Assembly: GCF_000004195.4 (NCBI RefSeq)
Contig: NC_030681.2
Location: 22,150,482 to 22,214,481 of the forward strand
Length of the DNA stretch: 64,000 nucleotides
Direction of reading: 5' to 3'
Source of the DNA: Xenopus tropicalis
Lineage: Eukaryota; Chordata; Amphibia; Anura; Pipidae
Shown: piece by piece, positions 11,947 to 24,019 of the stretch
Numbering within the stretch: the stretch's first letter is position 1
Layout: every line of letters begins with the position of its first letter
Notes under the pieces: model-generated
What the model was told of the DNA's origin: nothing
What the model saw: only the letters and a program-made list of their open reading frames with translations
The model's database searches: none
Program-made: the position numbers and the translations under genes

Positions 11947-12183
11947 TAGTGATGAGCAAATCTGTCCAAAAAATCTTCAAAATGCATTTGTTGCGCGCAT
12001 TTTTTGTCATGCATGTCTTTTTTTGCCGCATCCATTTAGCCACGACTTTGATTTTTTTTTTTTGACGTGCAATAGATTTTTTCATGGTGGATTTTCCCTG
12101 AAGTTTCGCAAAACAGTTCGCCAATGGAAAATGCAGAAATTCGCTGTGAATCCATGGCTGGCAAAAAAATTCGCTCATCACTA
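11947..12183. mobile_element. hAT-type miniature element, TAGTGATG family
   Basis: A 237-bp element runs from TAGTGATGAGCAAATCTGTC to TTCGCTCATCACTA. The flanks ATCGGGAT and ATCAGGAG match at six of eight positions, a decayed target duplication. Confidence 0.75.
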
Positions 12184-12472
12184 ATCAGGAGGACAGGGTT
12201 TATCCATAATCGAATATTCAACTCCATAAATAGACACACATTTACTATGGATTTTCATTAATTAACTTATACATATATTAAGCAAATAGTTAATTCAGTT
12301 TTAATATATTTACTACAGATGTTTTGTCTATACCTTTCATTGATCTACATACAGTTCTTTCTTTTAATTGCCCATATGCAATAACCTATTAGTTGTGTTT
12401 TTGTTGCTTTTAATAAAGAAAATAGTTGAGGGAGAAATAAATCTAAATAGTATGAAAATTGACCCTTATGTA

Positions 12473-12474
<2 letters not shown>

Positions 12475-12541
<67 letters not shown>
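12475..12541 (+). repeat. GAAA microsatellite in unit 1
   Basis: An uninterrupted AAAG tract of about 67 bp. The KERK-type peptides read from it are translation of the microsatellite and not a protein. Confidence 0.95.
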
Positions 12542-12704
12542 AGAAAAGGAGAGGTGATAATACCCCCTCAACCCACAATAACCAGGATTGGATTTGTTAT
12601 TCTCTTTGCACTAGATCATTTGTGGGTTGTTTTTGTTGATTTTAATAAAGAAAATAGATGAGGGAGAAATAAATCTAAATAGTATGAAAATGGACCCTTA
12701 TATA

Positions 12705-12705
<1 letters not shown>

Positions 12706-12793
<88 letters not shown>

Positions 12794-12795
12794 AG
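12706..12795 (+). repeat. GAAA microsatellite in unit 2, longest of the four
   Basis: An AAAG tract of about 90 bp ending in GAAGAAGAAGAAAAGG. Units 3 and 4 keep only about 16 and 8 bp of it. Confidence 0.95.
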
Positions 12796-13261
12796 AAGAA
12801 GAAGAAAAGGAGATGCAACAATACTCCCTCAACCCACAATAACCAGGATTGGATTTGTTATTCTCTTTGCACTAGATCATTTGTGGGTTGTTTTTGTTGA
12901 TTTTAATAAAGAAAATAGATGAGGGAGAAATAAATCTAAATAGTATGAAAATGGACCCTTATGTAGAAGAAAGAAAGAAAGAAGAAGAAAAGGAGATGCG
13001 ACAATACTCCCTCAACCCACAACAATCAGGATTGGTTTTGTTATTCTCTTTGCACTAGATCATTTGTGGGTTGTTTTTGTTGCTTTTAATAAAGAAAATA
13101 GATGAGGGAGAAATAAATCTAAATAGTATGAAAATGGACCCTTATGTAGAAGAAAGAGAGAAGAAGAAGAAAAGGAGAGGCGACAATACCCCCTCAACCC
13201 ACAACAACCAGGATTGGTTTTGTTATTCTCTTTGCACTAGATCATTTGTGGGTTGATTTTG

Positions 13262-15154
13262 CAATGTGCTTTCCTTCCCATTATCCAGGGCTTATTTTTA
13301 TTACTCAGCTTTGTTTTACAACAATATTTGTTTAATTACTTTAATTGCTACAGGATGACAAATATGTGTGATCTGTGAAAATGAAACAAACTACAAAGGT
13401 TTTTTTTTTCCCACGAAGGTGTCTTGATTGTATTTATTTAAAGTGCTATCAAACTATTGTTTGGAATAAAGATACAGTAGAGCACATAGCCAGAATCTTA
13501 TATTCCGAATACCATATTATGCTGCGTTCCTGTGCATTACAACTGCTTATTTGTATATGGCTGAATTATAGTCCCTCTGCTGTAATCATACAGTGTCTTA
13601 CAAACATCCCAGGCATTAAAAATGTATGTACAAACTCACATATAAAATCTAGCCTCAAGCTTAAGGTCTGGGCAATGTATGGCATTGTACTGAAATAATG
13701 TCTTATATTTATGTGATGGAAAAGGGAAAAAAAAACTATGTATTATTGATCTTTATGTTTAGTCAGCAGCCACTATATATGTCTGCACAGCTCAATACAT
13801 ATAAATAATGCTTTTATTTCATTATATATCGCTGTGGGGCAATTCTTCTCGTTTCTGTTTTCTGTGTGTTTGAGTAAACCCTTATGTTTGATATTGGCTA
13901 TTACCATGCACATATGAGGTAGTAATAATAATAGGGATGTAATAAGGCAGTAAGAGCATCATGAATTACAACAGGGCAACACACAGTTCCCAGTATCCCT
14001 CATCAGCCTAGGGTAATTCTTTGAGTTGCAGTCCAACAACAAATGGAGGGCTGCATCTTGGATATTCCCTATTTACCTGCCTAAAATATCTATGTCCTTT
14101 GTGCTTTTATAATGCTTTGCCCCCTAAACCTCCCAGAAGCCCAAGACAAATGTCCTTTCTGCACTTCTATATAACAGTCCCTAGTGATAATTTTACCAAC
14201 CCCAAAGTGCAGATTACTGGCCATGCCAGCTATAAATAGCTGAAAATAATACTTTCAATCTACAGTGTCCATATATCCTTGGTTGTTATTCAGAGAAGGC
14301 CGGATAGAGAATTTCACCAAGTATCAGAGAATATTTAATTGGATGAAATTCTGGGCTCCTGATCTACAGAATATATTTAATCTTTGTCCAAGTTTTTAGA
14401 ATCTATCCAATTTTAGGTTGTTAAGGCGAGACACCATCCGAACCATTTGCCCTGCAATAAATGCAAGGCTTTTCTATGTAGAACGAGTTTATCTATTCAC
14501 ACATATCACACTTGATTACCCTTACCAAATTTGCTTTCTCTCTCCAGCAATACAACTTGAAGGACAAATTGTGCATACAATAAAGATGCTAATAGCAGGT
14601 TGGAGCAAAAAAAAAATATATATTGTGAAGAATTTGGTTGAAAACAGAAAGATCCATGATAGTACACTCACTGGCAATTTGCAGAAAAGGACTCCTATTA
14701 CCTTCAGTAACAAAAGGCACAGCTGCAGGGAGCCAATTAGGTTTGTCGGGAGTCCAAAATGTTTGTGACTGAAAGCAGTCCCTCACTAATGTCTCCAAGG
14801 GTCAAAAATAATAACGCTGTCATATAGCCGCCAGCCTGACTTTCAGCCGCTCATCAGACTAGTGAAGATTAATATGGGACTGTATCTCTTTTTTTGCTGT
14901 GGGTTTCCTTTGTTTTTTTTAATTATAATATTCATATTTACAAGTAAAAAATGAATCTATAGATAACAGGTAAAAGATAGGGCACATCAACAATATAAAA
15001 TGGGAGTATGTGTTTTACAATTACAGATGGAGCAATCCTCATTTATACTGTTTTATGCTTGATGCTCAGTTGAAGATAGCTCCATCTTGATGATATTCTA
15101 TTTTAAAACGGGGCTATAGGAAGAAAGGAATAGTGAACAGGTAGGGGCAAACAC
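13262..15154. other. intronic DNA, nothing recognised
   Basis: No repeat or exon recognised between the GAAA array and the inverted-repeat element at 15155. Confidence 0.55.
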
Positions 15155-15664
15155 ATAGGGGCACATTTACTAACCCACGAACGGGCCGAATGCGTCCGAT
15201 TGCGTTTTTTCCGTAATGATCGGTATTTTGCGATTTTTTTCGGAAAATTGTCGCGACTTTTTCGTTGCCATTCCGAAAGTTGCGCAAAATCTGGCGATTT
15301 TTTCGTAGCGTTAAAACTTGCGCGAAAAGTCGCGCCTTTTTCGTAGCCATTCCGAAAGTTGCACAAAATTGCACGAAAAGTCTTTTTAAGTTTTAACGCT
15401 ACAAAAAAATCGCCAGATTTTGCGCAACTTTCGCAATGGCAACAAAAAAGTCGCGTTTTTTCGTGCAAGTCGTAATGGCTACGAAAAACTCGCGTTTTTT
15501 TCGCGCAAATCGTATTGGTAACGAAAAAGTCGCGACAATTTCCGAAAAGTCGTAAAGGCGCCGAAAAAAACGCAAAAAATACGAAAAAGTCGCAAAATGT
15601 TAGTTTTCCAATCGGAATTTTTCCAATTCAGATTCGGATTCGTGGGTTAGTAAATGTGCCCCCT
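15155..15664. mobile_element. inverted-repeat element with GGGGCACATTTACTAA ends
   Basis: GGGGCACATTTACTAACCCA at the left and GGGTTAGTAAATGTGCCCC at the right are near-perfect inverted repeats. The interior is full of CGAAAAAGTCGCG-like words on both strands, so each half folds on the other. Open frames here are side effects of this composition. A target duplication is not clear. Confidence 0.75.
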
Positions 15665-15689
15665 AAACTCATAGAAATATCTGCATTTT

Positions 15690-15916
15690 TTTGGGTTCAG
15701 CCAAATCTCCGAACCCACCCAGCAAGATTCGGCAGAATCCTGAACCAAATCCGAATCCTAATTAGCATATGCTGAGTAGGATCGGAAGGGGTTAAAAATC
15801 GCCCATTTAACCCTTTCCCAAATTCTAATTAGCATATGCAAATTTATGCTAATTAGGATTCGGTTTGCCCGGGACCGCCAAAACCGAATCCTTAAAAAAA
15901 CGCCGGGATTCAGCTC
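15690..15916. repeat. interspersed repeat rich in GGATTCGG and TAATTAGCATATGC
   Basis: The words CCTAATTAGCATATGC, AATTAGCATATGCAAATT and GCTAATTAGGATTCGG recur in both orientations, and AACCGAATCC appears near the end. It abuts the TA microsatellite at 15917. I cannot define the ends. Confidence 0.5.

Positions 15917-15950
<34 letters not shown>
15917..15950. repeat. TA microsatellite
   Basis: About seventeen TA repeats following an interspersed repeat. Confidence 0.95.
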
Positions 15951-15954
<4 letters not shown>

Positions 15955-17797
15955 CTGTACATTGTAACCACAAACCAACAGGCAACTAAACTTTAAGCAC
16001 AGACTGAATTAGCCCAGTTTGTACAGTATGTGTCCATCAGTAGAAACATTACCATTGGTTCTCATTTATAAATCCAAACGTAACCACTGACCTTTCCATC
16101 ATACTTTTTACATTGATTCATAATGCAGGATTGTTTTCATTCAGAAACATGCTGGGAGCATATGGATGAAATAAAAGGTTTGTATACAGAGGCTTACATG
16201 GAAGGAGACCCGGCTGAAAACCACCTAAAGGCAGATGGAATGGAATGCTGCTCAGAAGTAAGTATGGGGGGAATCTCAATCTGGCAATCTGTGACTTATT
16301 TGTGCTTCTTCCAGAAATGGAAGTTCAGATGACAAATCACAAGCTGAGGTTTCCTGCTGGTATATCTAAATTTTAAGTATTATTCATATAAATTCTATCT
16401 AGCTGTCTGGATATTTTCAGCCTGTCACTGCTATGGTCAGCTGAATCAGACTTCAGGGTTGTCAGACTATTAGAGAATTGCAGGCATTCTAGGAATCACA
16501 CTTCAGTCATAGCTGGAACTCCCCGCCATACTGCCTTCTATGCAGTTTTCCCTTCTATCTGCCTTTAGGTGGCCATCATCTTGGTCCCTGTTCCAGAATC
16601 AACATCTGTACATGAACCTTTTATTTCATACATATACTTACATAGAGCTGGTAACTCCATGACCATATCACAGCTCTTTTGCCATTTATGATTTCCGGTT
16701 CCTGCATGATACCTGGCGGGAACATCACCAAAAACCCACATTTTCTACAAATGTACCATTTAAGAACCCAGTGACATAATTAACAATACAAAATATGGCC
16801 TTTCTTAGTGCCCTCAATGATAATGTTCCCTACAGTTGTATTCAGTGTACCCCCTATTGCTTTCCTGTTTAAGGAGCTGTTATTATTGCCCTTACTGCTC
16901 TAGTTGCCATACTTGCTCCACTGCAATAAATGGATGGAGCAGAAGTTGCAATGGTAAAAGCAACAATATTGTGCCAAACAAATTAATAAGGTATATATTT
17001 TGCATTCACAGTAACACAAAAATAATTTAGCAAACAACATTTGTGTTATGTTGAAATCAATGTTTACTAAAATTTCAATGTTTTGCATACTTACTGTAGC
17101 CTTTGACATGTCTCTAACAGAAAAGTTGGGAATGTTATGTAATCTGTTATGTTCTTTTTAATAAAGTTTTCGTTATAAATATACAAATGTGTCTGGAAGT
17201 GTGTGTGAAACCCACACTCAAATATACATTTACCAACACTGCAATGACAGACTACCGGAACTAATTAAACCTGCATAGAGGTGTGAAGCTACACTAATTT
17301 AAAATTAATGTATGAACATATGCCTACATTATTAATATTAGTAAAGTCATTTTTTCATGTCCTTTTTATTCCAAAACAAACAAATGGTACACTTATTAGA
17401 TATTTTACATCTTAGTATTTATTTCAGCTATTTGCAGGTAAATATAAGATGTACATACCAAATAAATACAAAAGGCAGGTTGTTATAAAAGGGGCAACCA
17501 CAAAGCATTATGTACTTTTATTAGATCATCGGCAATGCCTTAGCCTGCAGGATTTATTCCCACAAATGGCATAGCCAACCTTAGTTATTACCTAACTAAT
17601 CTTTTAGGGTTCCCCCTACTTCACTAGGCCGGGGATGAAGAACAACTGTTCGTTGAGCTGAGAATACTTCTTAATAGGAAAGTCAAAACTGGGTTAAATA
17701 GTATAGGCTAATGCTCACACTAGAGCCCAACAGAGTCCAAGATGGAATCCAAAGTGTAAGTTCTTTCCTTAGGCCCCTAGAGCATCTAAACTTAGGA
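15951..17797. other. intronic DNA, nothing recognised
   Basis: AT-rich, apparently unique sequence. Open frames up to about 70 codons have no recognisable motif. Confidence 0.55.
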
Positions 17798-17805
17798 TCT
17801 AACAT

Positions 17806-18085
17806 CAGGGACGGGCCAAGCTGACCGGGCGCCCTAGGCAACCCGGTCGGCCACCTCGCCCCTACACCTTTCCCTCCTCGCGTTTCAGTGCGCATGCACA
17901 GTGCCGGAGGGGGGGGGGGGGCGGCGGCGGCTACGCGATACTTCATTGCCCCCACCGTGTAATGACAAGCGGCAGGGGCAATGAAAAAGGAGCTAGGGGT
18001 AGGCAGGAGAGGCTCCTGTCTGGTGCCCCCCAGTCGTTGCGCCCTAGGCAGCTGCCTCTTCTGCCTACCCCTAGTTCCAGCCCTG
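17806..18085. mobile_element. hAT-type miniature element, CAGGGCTGG family, 280 bp
   Basis: The ends CAGGGACGGGCC and CCAGCCCTG are flanked by perfect duplications TCTAACAT at 17798-17805 and 18086-18093. The interior is GC-rich, with a run of about a dozen G near 17909 and CGCCCTAGGCA at both ends. The CpG content belongs to the element and should not be read as a promoter. Confidence 0.88.
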
Positions 18086-18093
18086 TCTAACAT

Positions 18094-19160
18094 TGCTTAA
18101 CCCTAGCATCTTCTATTCAAGGTACACTTTTCATTGGGGCCTACTTTACCCCAGGGTCTGGATGTGCTTCCAACCCTTTAACTGAGGGGGATCTCAAAGA
18201 GAGGACTATAACACTACCTCACCTCGTTAAACTATAACACAGAACTCATAGCCACTCATAGACTGAACATTTCAATTTTTTAACAGAAGACAAGAGACGA
18301 AAAGCTGTTTTCCTTTTGTTTGTTTGGTTTTTGTTTTTTACACAATAGAATAAGCTGGCTGTTATTTAATTCAGGCAGTAATTACTACCACTACTACTAA
18401 TAATAAACTGCTTATAGAGCATGTAAGAAAACTACTTCAAACGCTATTTCCCAATCCCAGCTCTGCCTCTGTGCTTACACAGGTAACTGAGTAAATTGTG
18501 TTTAATACTGGGGGAAGAGCAAATGAAAAACATTATGACCTTCATCAAACAGTAAAATAATTAGTTACTAAAATAGATTTTTTTTTCTACATCCTGTAAT
18601 GCGCTCACTACTATCTCACAATTTTGCCAGTTATCTTCATTTAATTATACAATACACAAGACACCAATTGTGTCATGAAATGAAACTAGACGTTCTCATA
18701 ATACTGAAAAGCAATGGCTCTGCCCTACATTTATAATTCTTTGTCCTGTGAAACTAAAATCAACAATAAGGTCACATTATCAGCACTTCTCTAAAGGCAG
18801 CAAAAGAACAGGACCATATATAACCACTTTGGGTGTTCTTGCTGCTACTGGAAATTCAAGTTTATGGCTGCTGAAGTCAGGAATATGACACTTTATAAGT
18901 AGAATAAAAAATAGCTTAGTGTAGTATGAGCTATACCTTCACACAATTCTGTGTAATAAAAAGCAAATAAAGGGAAAAGCATGCAACCTAACTTTTATTA
19001 TTAGATAGATTTCCACGAAGAAAAAAGGCAAAGTATTATAAAGGGAGCGCAAAATGAGTGTTTAGCTGATACTGGCCTCTTGATTTTCTGCATGTAGCCC
19101 TGTAGGAATTACACCAAATGGAAGGGATGGTGTAGCAGTGGTTAGATTTTTTCGGCTGTA
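18094..19160. other. intronic DNA, nothing recognised
   Basis: A short ACTACT-type triplet run occurs near 18384; otherwise nothing. Confidence 0.55.
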
Positions 19161-19876
19161 TGGTGCTGGTACCCTGGGATGCTAGGGGCCCACCAGAGAA
19201 CCTTGGACTATGGACCCACTCTCTAAACTATTAATCCTCCCTTTCACTTTTAATCCCTTTATTATCCTAGTATCTTTATTCCTCTTTGTTCTCATATAGG
19301 AATAGGGAATGACCATAAATTAGGCCACCGGGAGTTTTCCTGGTATCCCGATGGACCAGTCCAACTCCAGCAAATAGTTAGAAGCAAGAGGGCCTACTGA
19401 CACCTGGGCCCACCGGGAGTTTTCCTGGTATCCCGATGGCCCAGTCCAACTCTGGCAAATAGAAGCAAGAGGGCCTACTGACACCTGGGTCCACCGGGAG
19501 TTTTCCTGGTATCCTGATGGACCAGTCCAACTCCAGCAAATAGTTAAAAGCAAGAAGACCTACTGACACCTGGGCCCACCAGGAGTTTTCCTGGTATCCC
19601 GATGGACCAGTCCAACTCTAGCAAATAGTTAGAAGCAAGAGGGCCTACTGACACCTAGGCCCACCAGGAGTTTTTCTGATATCCCGATGGACCAGTCCAA
19701 CTCTAGCAAGTAGTTAGAAGCAAGAGGGCCTACTCACACCTGGGCCCACCGGGAGTTTTCCTGGTATCCCGATGGACCAGTCCAACTCTAGCAAATAGTT
19801 AGAAGCAAGAGGGCCTACTCACACCTGGGCCCATCTGGAGTTTTCCTGGTACCCTGGTGGACCAGTCCGGCACTTC
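19161..19876. mobile_element. CAGTGTTGGACTG-family hAT copy with internal tandem expansion
   Basis: The first 160 bp match 34691-34860, including GGGGCCCACCAGAGAACCTT and TTATTATCCTAG. The right end reads GGACCAGTCCGGCACTT. No clear 8-bp duplication is left. The element is about 2.5 times the length of the 34691 copy because of the array at 19330-19860. Confidence 0.75.
19330..19860. repeat. 85-bp tandem repeat, seven units, inside a hAT element
   Basis: The GGGAGTTTTCCTGGTATCCC module starts at 19330, 19415, 19496, 19581, 19666, 19751 and 19836. That is a period of 85 bp except for one unit of 81 bp, which lost four bases. Each unit also contains AGTCCAACTC and AAGCAAGAGGGCCTACT. The units are very similar, so the expansion is fairly recent. 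Confidence 0.9.
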
Positions 19877-21683
19877 TGGATTCAGTATTAACCAGGAAAC
19901 ATGAAACTTAGAGTTTGCATGAATTTACTTCTAAACGCCACAAACATACAGGTAAGTTACTTAACTCCTGTTAACATTGACCCTAGTGTGTCAGTTATTA
20001 GTTCTGTTTATAATTTATCCATCAAATTACTGTAGTTATTACTCCTACGATAAGTACCCTGATGCAGTTTAGCACCAATATTACAAACAAAGGCCATGTC
20101 TTATCAACATTTTCTATCCTACATTCAGAACATATACCTCAAACCTGTTAATGTAATAAATAATCAGATGCCCATCTGGACTCAGAGATAGGCCTATTAT
20201 CAATCAATAATTTAGAGGTTTTTCATATTAGCAGCCTATCTGTTAAACAGTAAATTGAAGGCTAAGAAAAACATATTTAATAAGATTTTTTTAAAGCCAC
20301 TATTTCTATAAAGCAGTAGTATTTTTTTTTATCTGCCTGTGACCTCATTTTCCATTTTCCAATGTTCTTTCTTGCTGCCTGTGCAGTGGGTGAGATGAAA
20401 TCATTTCTGCTCACTTGAAGGGATCATCAGAAGATCTCCTGCAATGCACAGGTCATTAATCGACATGCTTTCAAACCAGAAACAACAGGCTTGAGTGAGA
20501 AAATAATAAAGAATGTCGAACTTGCATTGCACGCGCCAATCCTAACATCTATAGATTGCAAGCTCTCAGGGACAAATCCTGCGTTGGTGTTTAAGTTAAG
20601 CCATCTTTGTGTTATGTTCCAGAGAATTATTCAGAAAAGGAAAAATGACACTCTTGGAATACTGTATTAATTTTTATCTTCATCTTTTTAATGTGTCCAA
20701 AAAATTGTCACGGTGCCATTGAAGCAATATGGTTCACTGAACTGGAGCAAATGAACTCGATGCTTTATCACAGAACCGCCTAAAGTAAATGCAACAAGAA
20801 GAAATTAAATATATAGTTTGATTAAAATAAAAAAAAAAAGGGCTGAAATTATAATCATGGATCTGGGCCACCTAGAGACCGGGCTCATTTAAGTGATGCA
20901 TCTGGTGCAGCGGAAATTGTGTGGGGCTGTATGTGTGAAGGGTATCACTTGAGCTTGTTTTTCTACAGTCTTTTAGACTTCTATAGAAGCTCTCTGGGTT
21001 TTAGTTACCAAATATTTTCATTTTTTCAAGTCTCCCTCCAGACTGAGCAGCTTATTGGTTCATGTATAAGGCCCACCAGTGGGGTTGCCCAACCAAAATC
21101 TGTCCGAAAATGGCCCAGATATCCAAAGGCAGGTTTGAAAAACACTGGCACTTTGATGTGATTCTCGTTCTGCTGTCCTACATAGACATTACTGTATGAT
21201 CTGATCTTTGGCTTCATGGCTAACAATCAGGCCAGTCAGATTTTGCCCTACATTTGGCAACTGTGCCAAATAAGCAGATCTGGAAGTGTATGACCAGCTT
21301 TAAGCACCCTTCCAAAATGGCAGTTATAATCCTTTTTTAAAGAGTTACTTTACCATAATTGTTTTGTATTTGAAAGTATCCAACTGGGACACAATGGCAT
21401 TTTCCATAGCAGGAAAATGACCTAGGACTTCTCATAGCCCATTCAGAGAAACTCTATAAAGCTATGCAAGCACAGGTATTCCCATACAACAGGAACAATT
21501 CTGCAAGAACATGTAAAGCCCCTTTAAGCACTCCATCTGGAACTCTATAATTTCATCATCAACAGTGAATCTGTTAGAGACTTAATTATCTTGAAAACAA
21601 TAGTTTCCAAATGATAACAATCCTTTCCAAACGAGATATACAATAACATCAACAATCTAATCTGATTTGTGGTATGCAAAACA
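19877..21683. other. intronic DNA, mostly unrecognised
   Basis: A faint match to the tail family (ATAGATTGCAAGCTCTCAGGG near 20550) is too diverged to annotate. The rest appears unique. Confidence 0.5.
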
Positions 21684-21743
21684 GTGTGTGTATATATATA
21701 TATATATATATGTGTATGTGTGTGTATGTGTGTGTGTGTGTGG
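21684..21743. repeat. compound TG/TA microsatellite
   Basis: TG, then about eleven TA, then interrupted TG repeats. Confidence 0.95.
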
Positions 21744-21978
21744 GTCGGAACTCCAATTGGAAGTACTGTGAAAGTATGGATATTATACAATAACTACAAA
21801 TCTGTTGTGTGAAAAATAATGTTGTGCTTATGCTATTTCTGGCTAATATTACCCGAGCATGTCACAGATTTCTCCTTTTCATCAATATATTTAAGCTTTT
21901 ATTTTCTAGCTGCCTCTAATCTTAGATCAGCTCTTGTCTCCATCAATTTTGATTTACAGGCTAGTAATTGATTCTGTA

Positions 21979-22035
21979 AGCCATACTGCTTTCAAAGCAT
22001 ATAACACTTTACCGATCGATTTTCAAATCCTCAAT
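21979..22035 (+). pseudogene. possible C-terminal remnant of an L2/CR1-like ORF
   Basis: The short reading AFKAYNTLPIDF resembles the WNSLP segment near the end of L2/CR1 reverse-transcriptase ORFs, and a triplet repeat follows within 250 bp. The match is short and may be chance. Confidence 0.28.
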
Positions 22036-22243
22036 AAACTGAGGCATATTCTTAAGAACAGGATGTTTATGTTTCCTAAGGTTCTGTTGTGCCAAGGTTC
22101 TAACCACGGAATTTCTTTATCCTGGTGCAACAATACAAACTACTGAACTATTGGGGAGCATTTACTGTGATACCGGATTCTCTGAAAGCAGAGCTCCCTT
22201 TAATGGATAACGTACAGCTTGGTTCTTTGATATTCATCTTGAA

Positions 22244-22346
<103 letters not shown>

Positions 22347-22375
22347 TAGGAAATGTTTTAATGTACTTTCCACCA

Positions 22376-22701
22376 AATGTAATAAAAGGCACTAAGTTTG
22401 CCCAGGAGCAGTAACTAGTGATGGGCAAAATAATTCGCCAGGCATGGATTCACAGCGAATTTCCGTGTTTCGCCATTGGCAGATTTTTTCGCAGAAAATT
22501 TGTGGCGCGTCAAAAAATTGTCGGCAGCATTAAAAAATTGTCTCTTTTTTGACGCGTGACATTTTTACCGTTTCGGGACAGGTTCGCTCATCACTAGCAG
22601 TAACTCATTGCAACCAATAAGATGTTTGCTTTCCAACAGGTGACTAGTAATTTCTACCTGCTGATTGGTTGCTATGGGTTAATGCTCCTGGGCAAACTTA
22701 G
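22376..22701 (+). mobile_element. miniature element (AATAAAAGGCACTAAG family) interrupted by hAT
   Basis: AATAAAAGGCACTAAGTTTG at the left and CCTGGGCAAACTTAGTA at the right are inverted ends. Both halves contain the AACCAATAAGATG or GATTGGTTGCTATGG core. A hAT copy splits it at 22416, and a mariner-like copy follows directly at its right end. Confidence 0.7.
22416..22596. mobile_element. hAT-type miniature element with perfect 8-bp duplication
   Basis: A 181-bp element runs from TAGTGATGGGC to GTTCGCTCATCACTA. It is flanked by GCAGTAAC at 22408-22415 and 22597-22604. Those bases belong to an older miniature element (about 22376-22701), which this copy interrupts. Confidence 0.88.
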
Positions 22702-22703
22702 TA

Positions 22704-23029
22704 CAGATATAGGACCTGTTATCCAGAATGCTCGGGACCAAGGGTATTCCGGATAAGGGGTCTTTCTGTAATTTGGATCTTCATACCTTAAGTCAACTAA
22801 GAAATCAATAAAACATTAATCAAACCCAATAGGATTATTGTACATCCAATAAGGATTCATTATATCTTAGTTGGGATCAAATAAAAAGCACTGTTTTATT
22901 TTTACAGAGAAAAAGGAAATACATTTTAAAAATCTGAATTATTTGATTAAAATGGGGTCTATGGGAGACTATGGGAGGAATTCTGTAATTCGGAGCTTTC
23001 TGCATATCGGTTTCCGGATTCCATACCTG
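22704..23029 (-). mobile_element. mariner-like miniature element, unexpanded, 326 bp
   Basis: The ends CAGATATAGGACCTG and GATTCCATACCTG are flanked by TA (22702-22703 and 23030-23031). It is in inverted orientation relative to 3918. The internal module occurs once, so this is a good reference for the ancestral structure. Confidence 0.85.
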
Positions 23030-23031
23030 TA

Positions 23032-23609
23032 CCTGCTGCTGTAGCTATACACAAAGGAGTGTCCTGCTGTGATATGTCATTTATGTAAAAATTACAAATT
23101 CTTTTAGATCACTTGACTGCATAAATTACTTCAATTTAAGGCCAAATTGACACTATTATGGCACGGTGGCATGTTAGGTTAAAGTTCAAATTTGTTCACA
23201 AATCATCATTTTCAGATTTAATTTTAAGCAAGAATTGGTCCAAAATGCTTGTGTGTTTGTGCCACATTGATACAAATTAGCATCTCAACACTCACAAAGT
23301 GGCTGTGAATTGGTGTTGACGGACACAGACAGCAATTTCCTGCTGCTGTTCTTATGAATCTATAATTTGATTTTGTTTTTATTATTCAAGCTTCCAGATT
23401 TTCTGCCCATCTTCATTAATATCCGTCCGAAGGTATTGATTAAGGAAGGCATCATTTTGAGCAGATACATGGGCCAAACGGATTAGGGTTCTTTGGTGGG
23501 ATCCACTGTGCTTGAAATATAATGTGCAAGAGTGTAAGTAGTATTATTATATAATATAATGACTCTATTATTAAACTAAGGCTAATAAAATGGCCTCTAC
23601 TGGGAGAAT
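23032..23609. other. intronic DNA, nothing recognised
   Basis: Plain AT-rich sequence between a mariner-like element and a SINE/LINE-like tail. Confidence 0.55.
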
Positions 23610-23770
23610 ATGTAAGCTCTTTTGGGCAGGGCTCTCTTCACCTCTTGTATCGGTTATTGATTGCTTTATATGTTACTCTGTATGTCCAATGTATGTAACC
23701 CACTTACTGTACAGCGCTGCGGAATATGTTGGTGCTTTATAAATAAATGTTAATAATAATAATAATAATA
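23610..23770 (+). repeat. SINE/LINE-like 3' tail with TAA repeat, copy 3
   Basis: Same family as 1346-1515 and on the plus strand. The left end starts slightly later, at TGTAAGCTCTTTTGGGC, suggesting a 5'-truncated insertion. It ends in a TAA repeat. Confidence 0.8.
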
Positions 23771-24019
23771 TGGCCCTTTAATGTACAAGTGCTCAAACAC
23801 TACCTTACATTTGGACCAAGCTTAAAGAAAAAAATGCTAAGCTAGCATCTCATTTGCCTTTCAGATAGGTATCTAAAAATAAAAACGATGTGCATCTTTA
23901 TATATTAGCTGATTTGCCTGAATATAAAACTGCAAAATCATTAAATATCAATTAAAATCATTTTGTGGCTACAATTCGGTCCTTTTTCCAAAACAATAAA
24001 TATGAAGAAATGTAGGCAG

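Larger units (their letters stand above)
12391..13256 (+). repeat. 182-bp tandem unit, four copies, each holding a GAAA tract
   Basis: The marker GATCATTTGTGGGTTG occurs at 12614, 12875, 13058 and 13240, giving unit lengths of 261, 183 and 182 bp. Each unit contains TTTTAATAAAGAAAATAG, GAGGGAGAAATAAATC, GACCCTTATGTAGAAG and CCTCAACCCACAA. The length differences come almost entirely from the GAAA tract in the middle. Confidence 0.92.

Noticed and set aside
12368..12842. Lys/Glu/Arg-rich open frames over the GAAA arrays
   Set aside because: They are direct translations of an AAAG microsatellite and its flanking tandem unit.
17806..18085. GC-rich, CpG-containing block that could pass for a promoter or a beta-neurexin first exon
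   Set aside because: Perfect 8-bp duplications and inverted ends show it is a complete hAT insertion. Its 136-codon frame has no signal peptide or neurexin motif.
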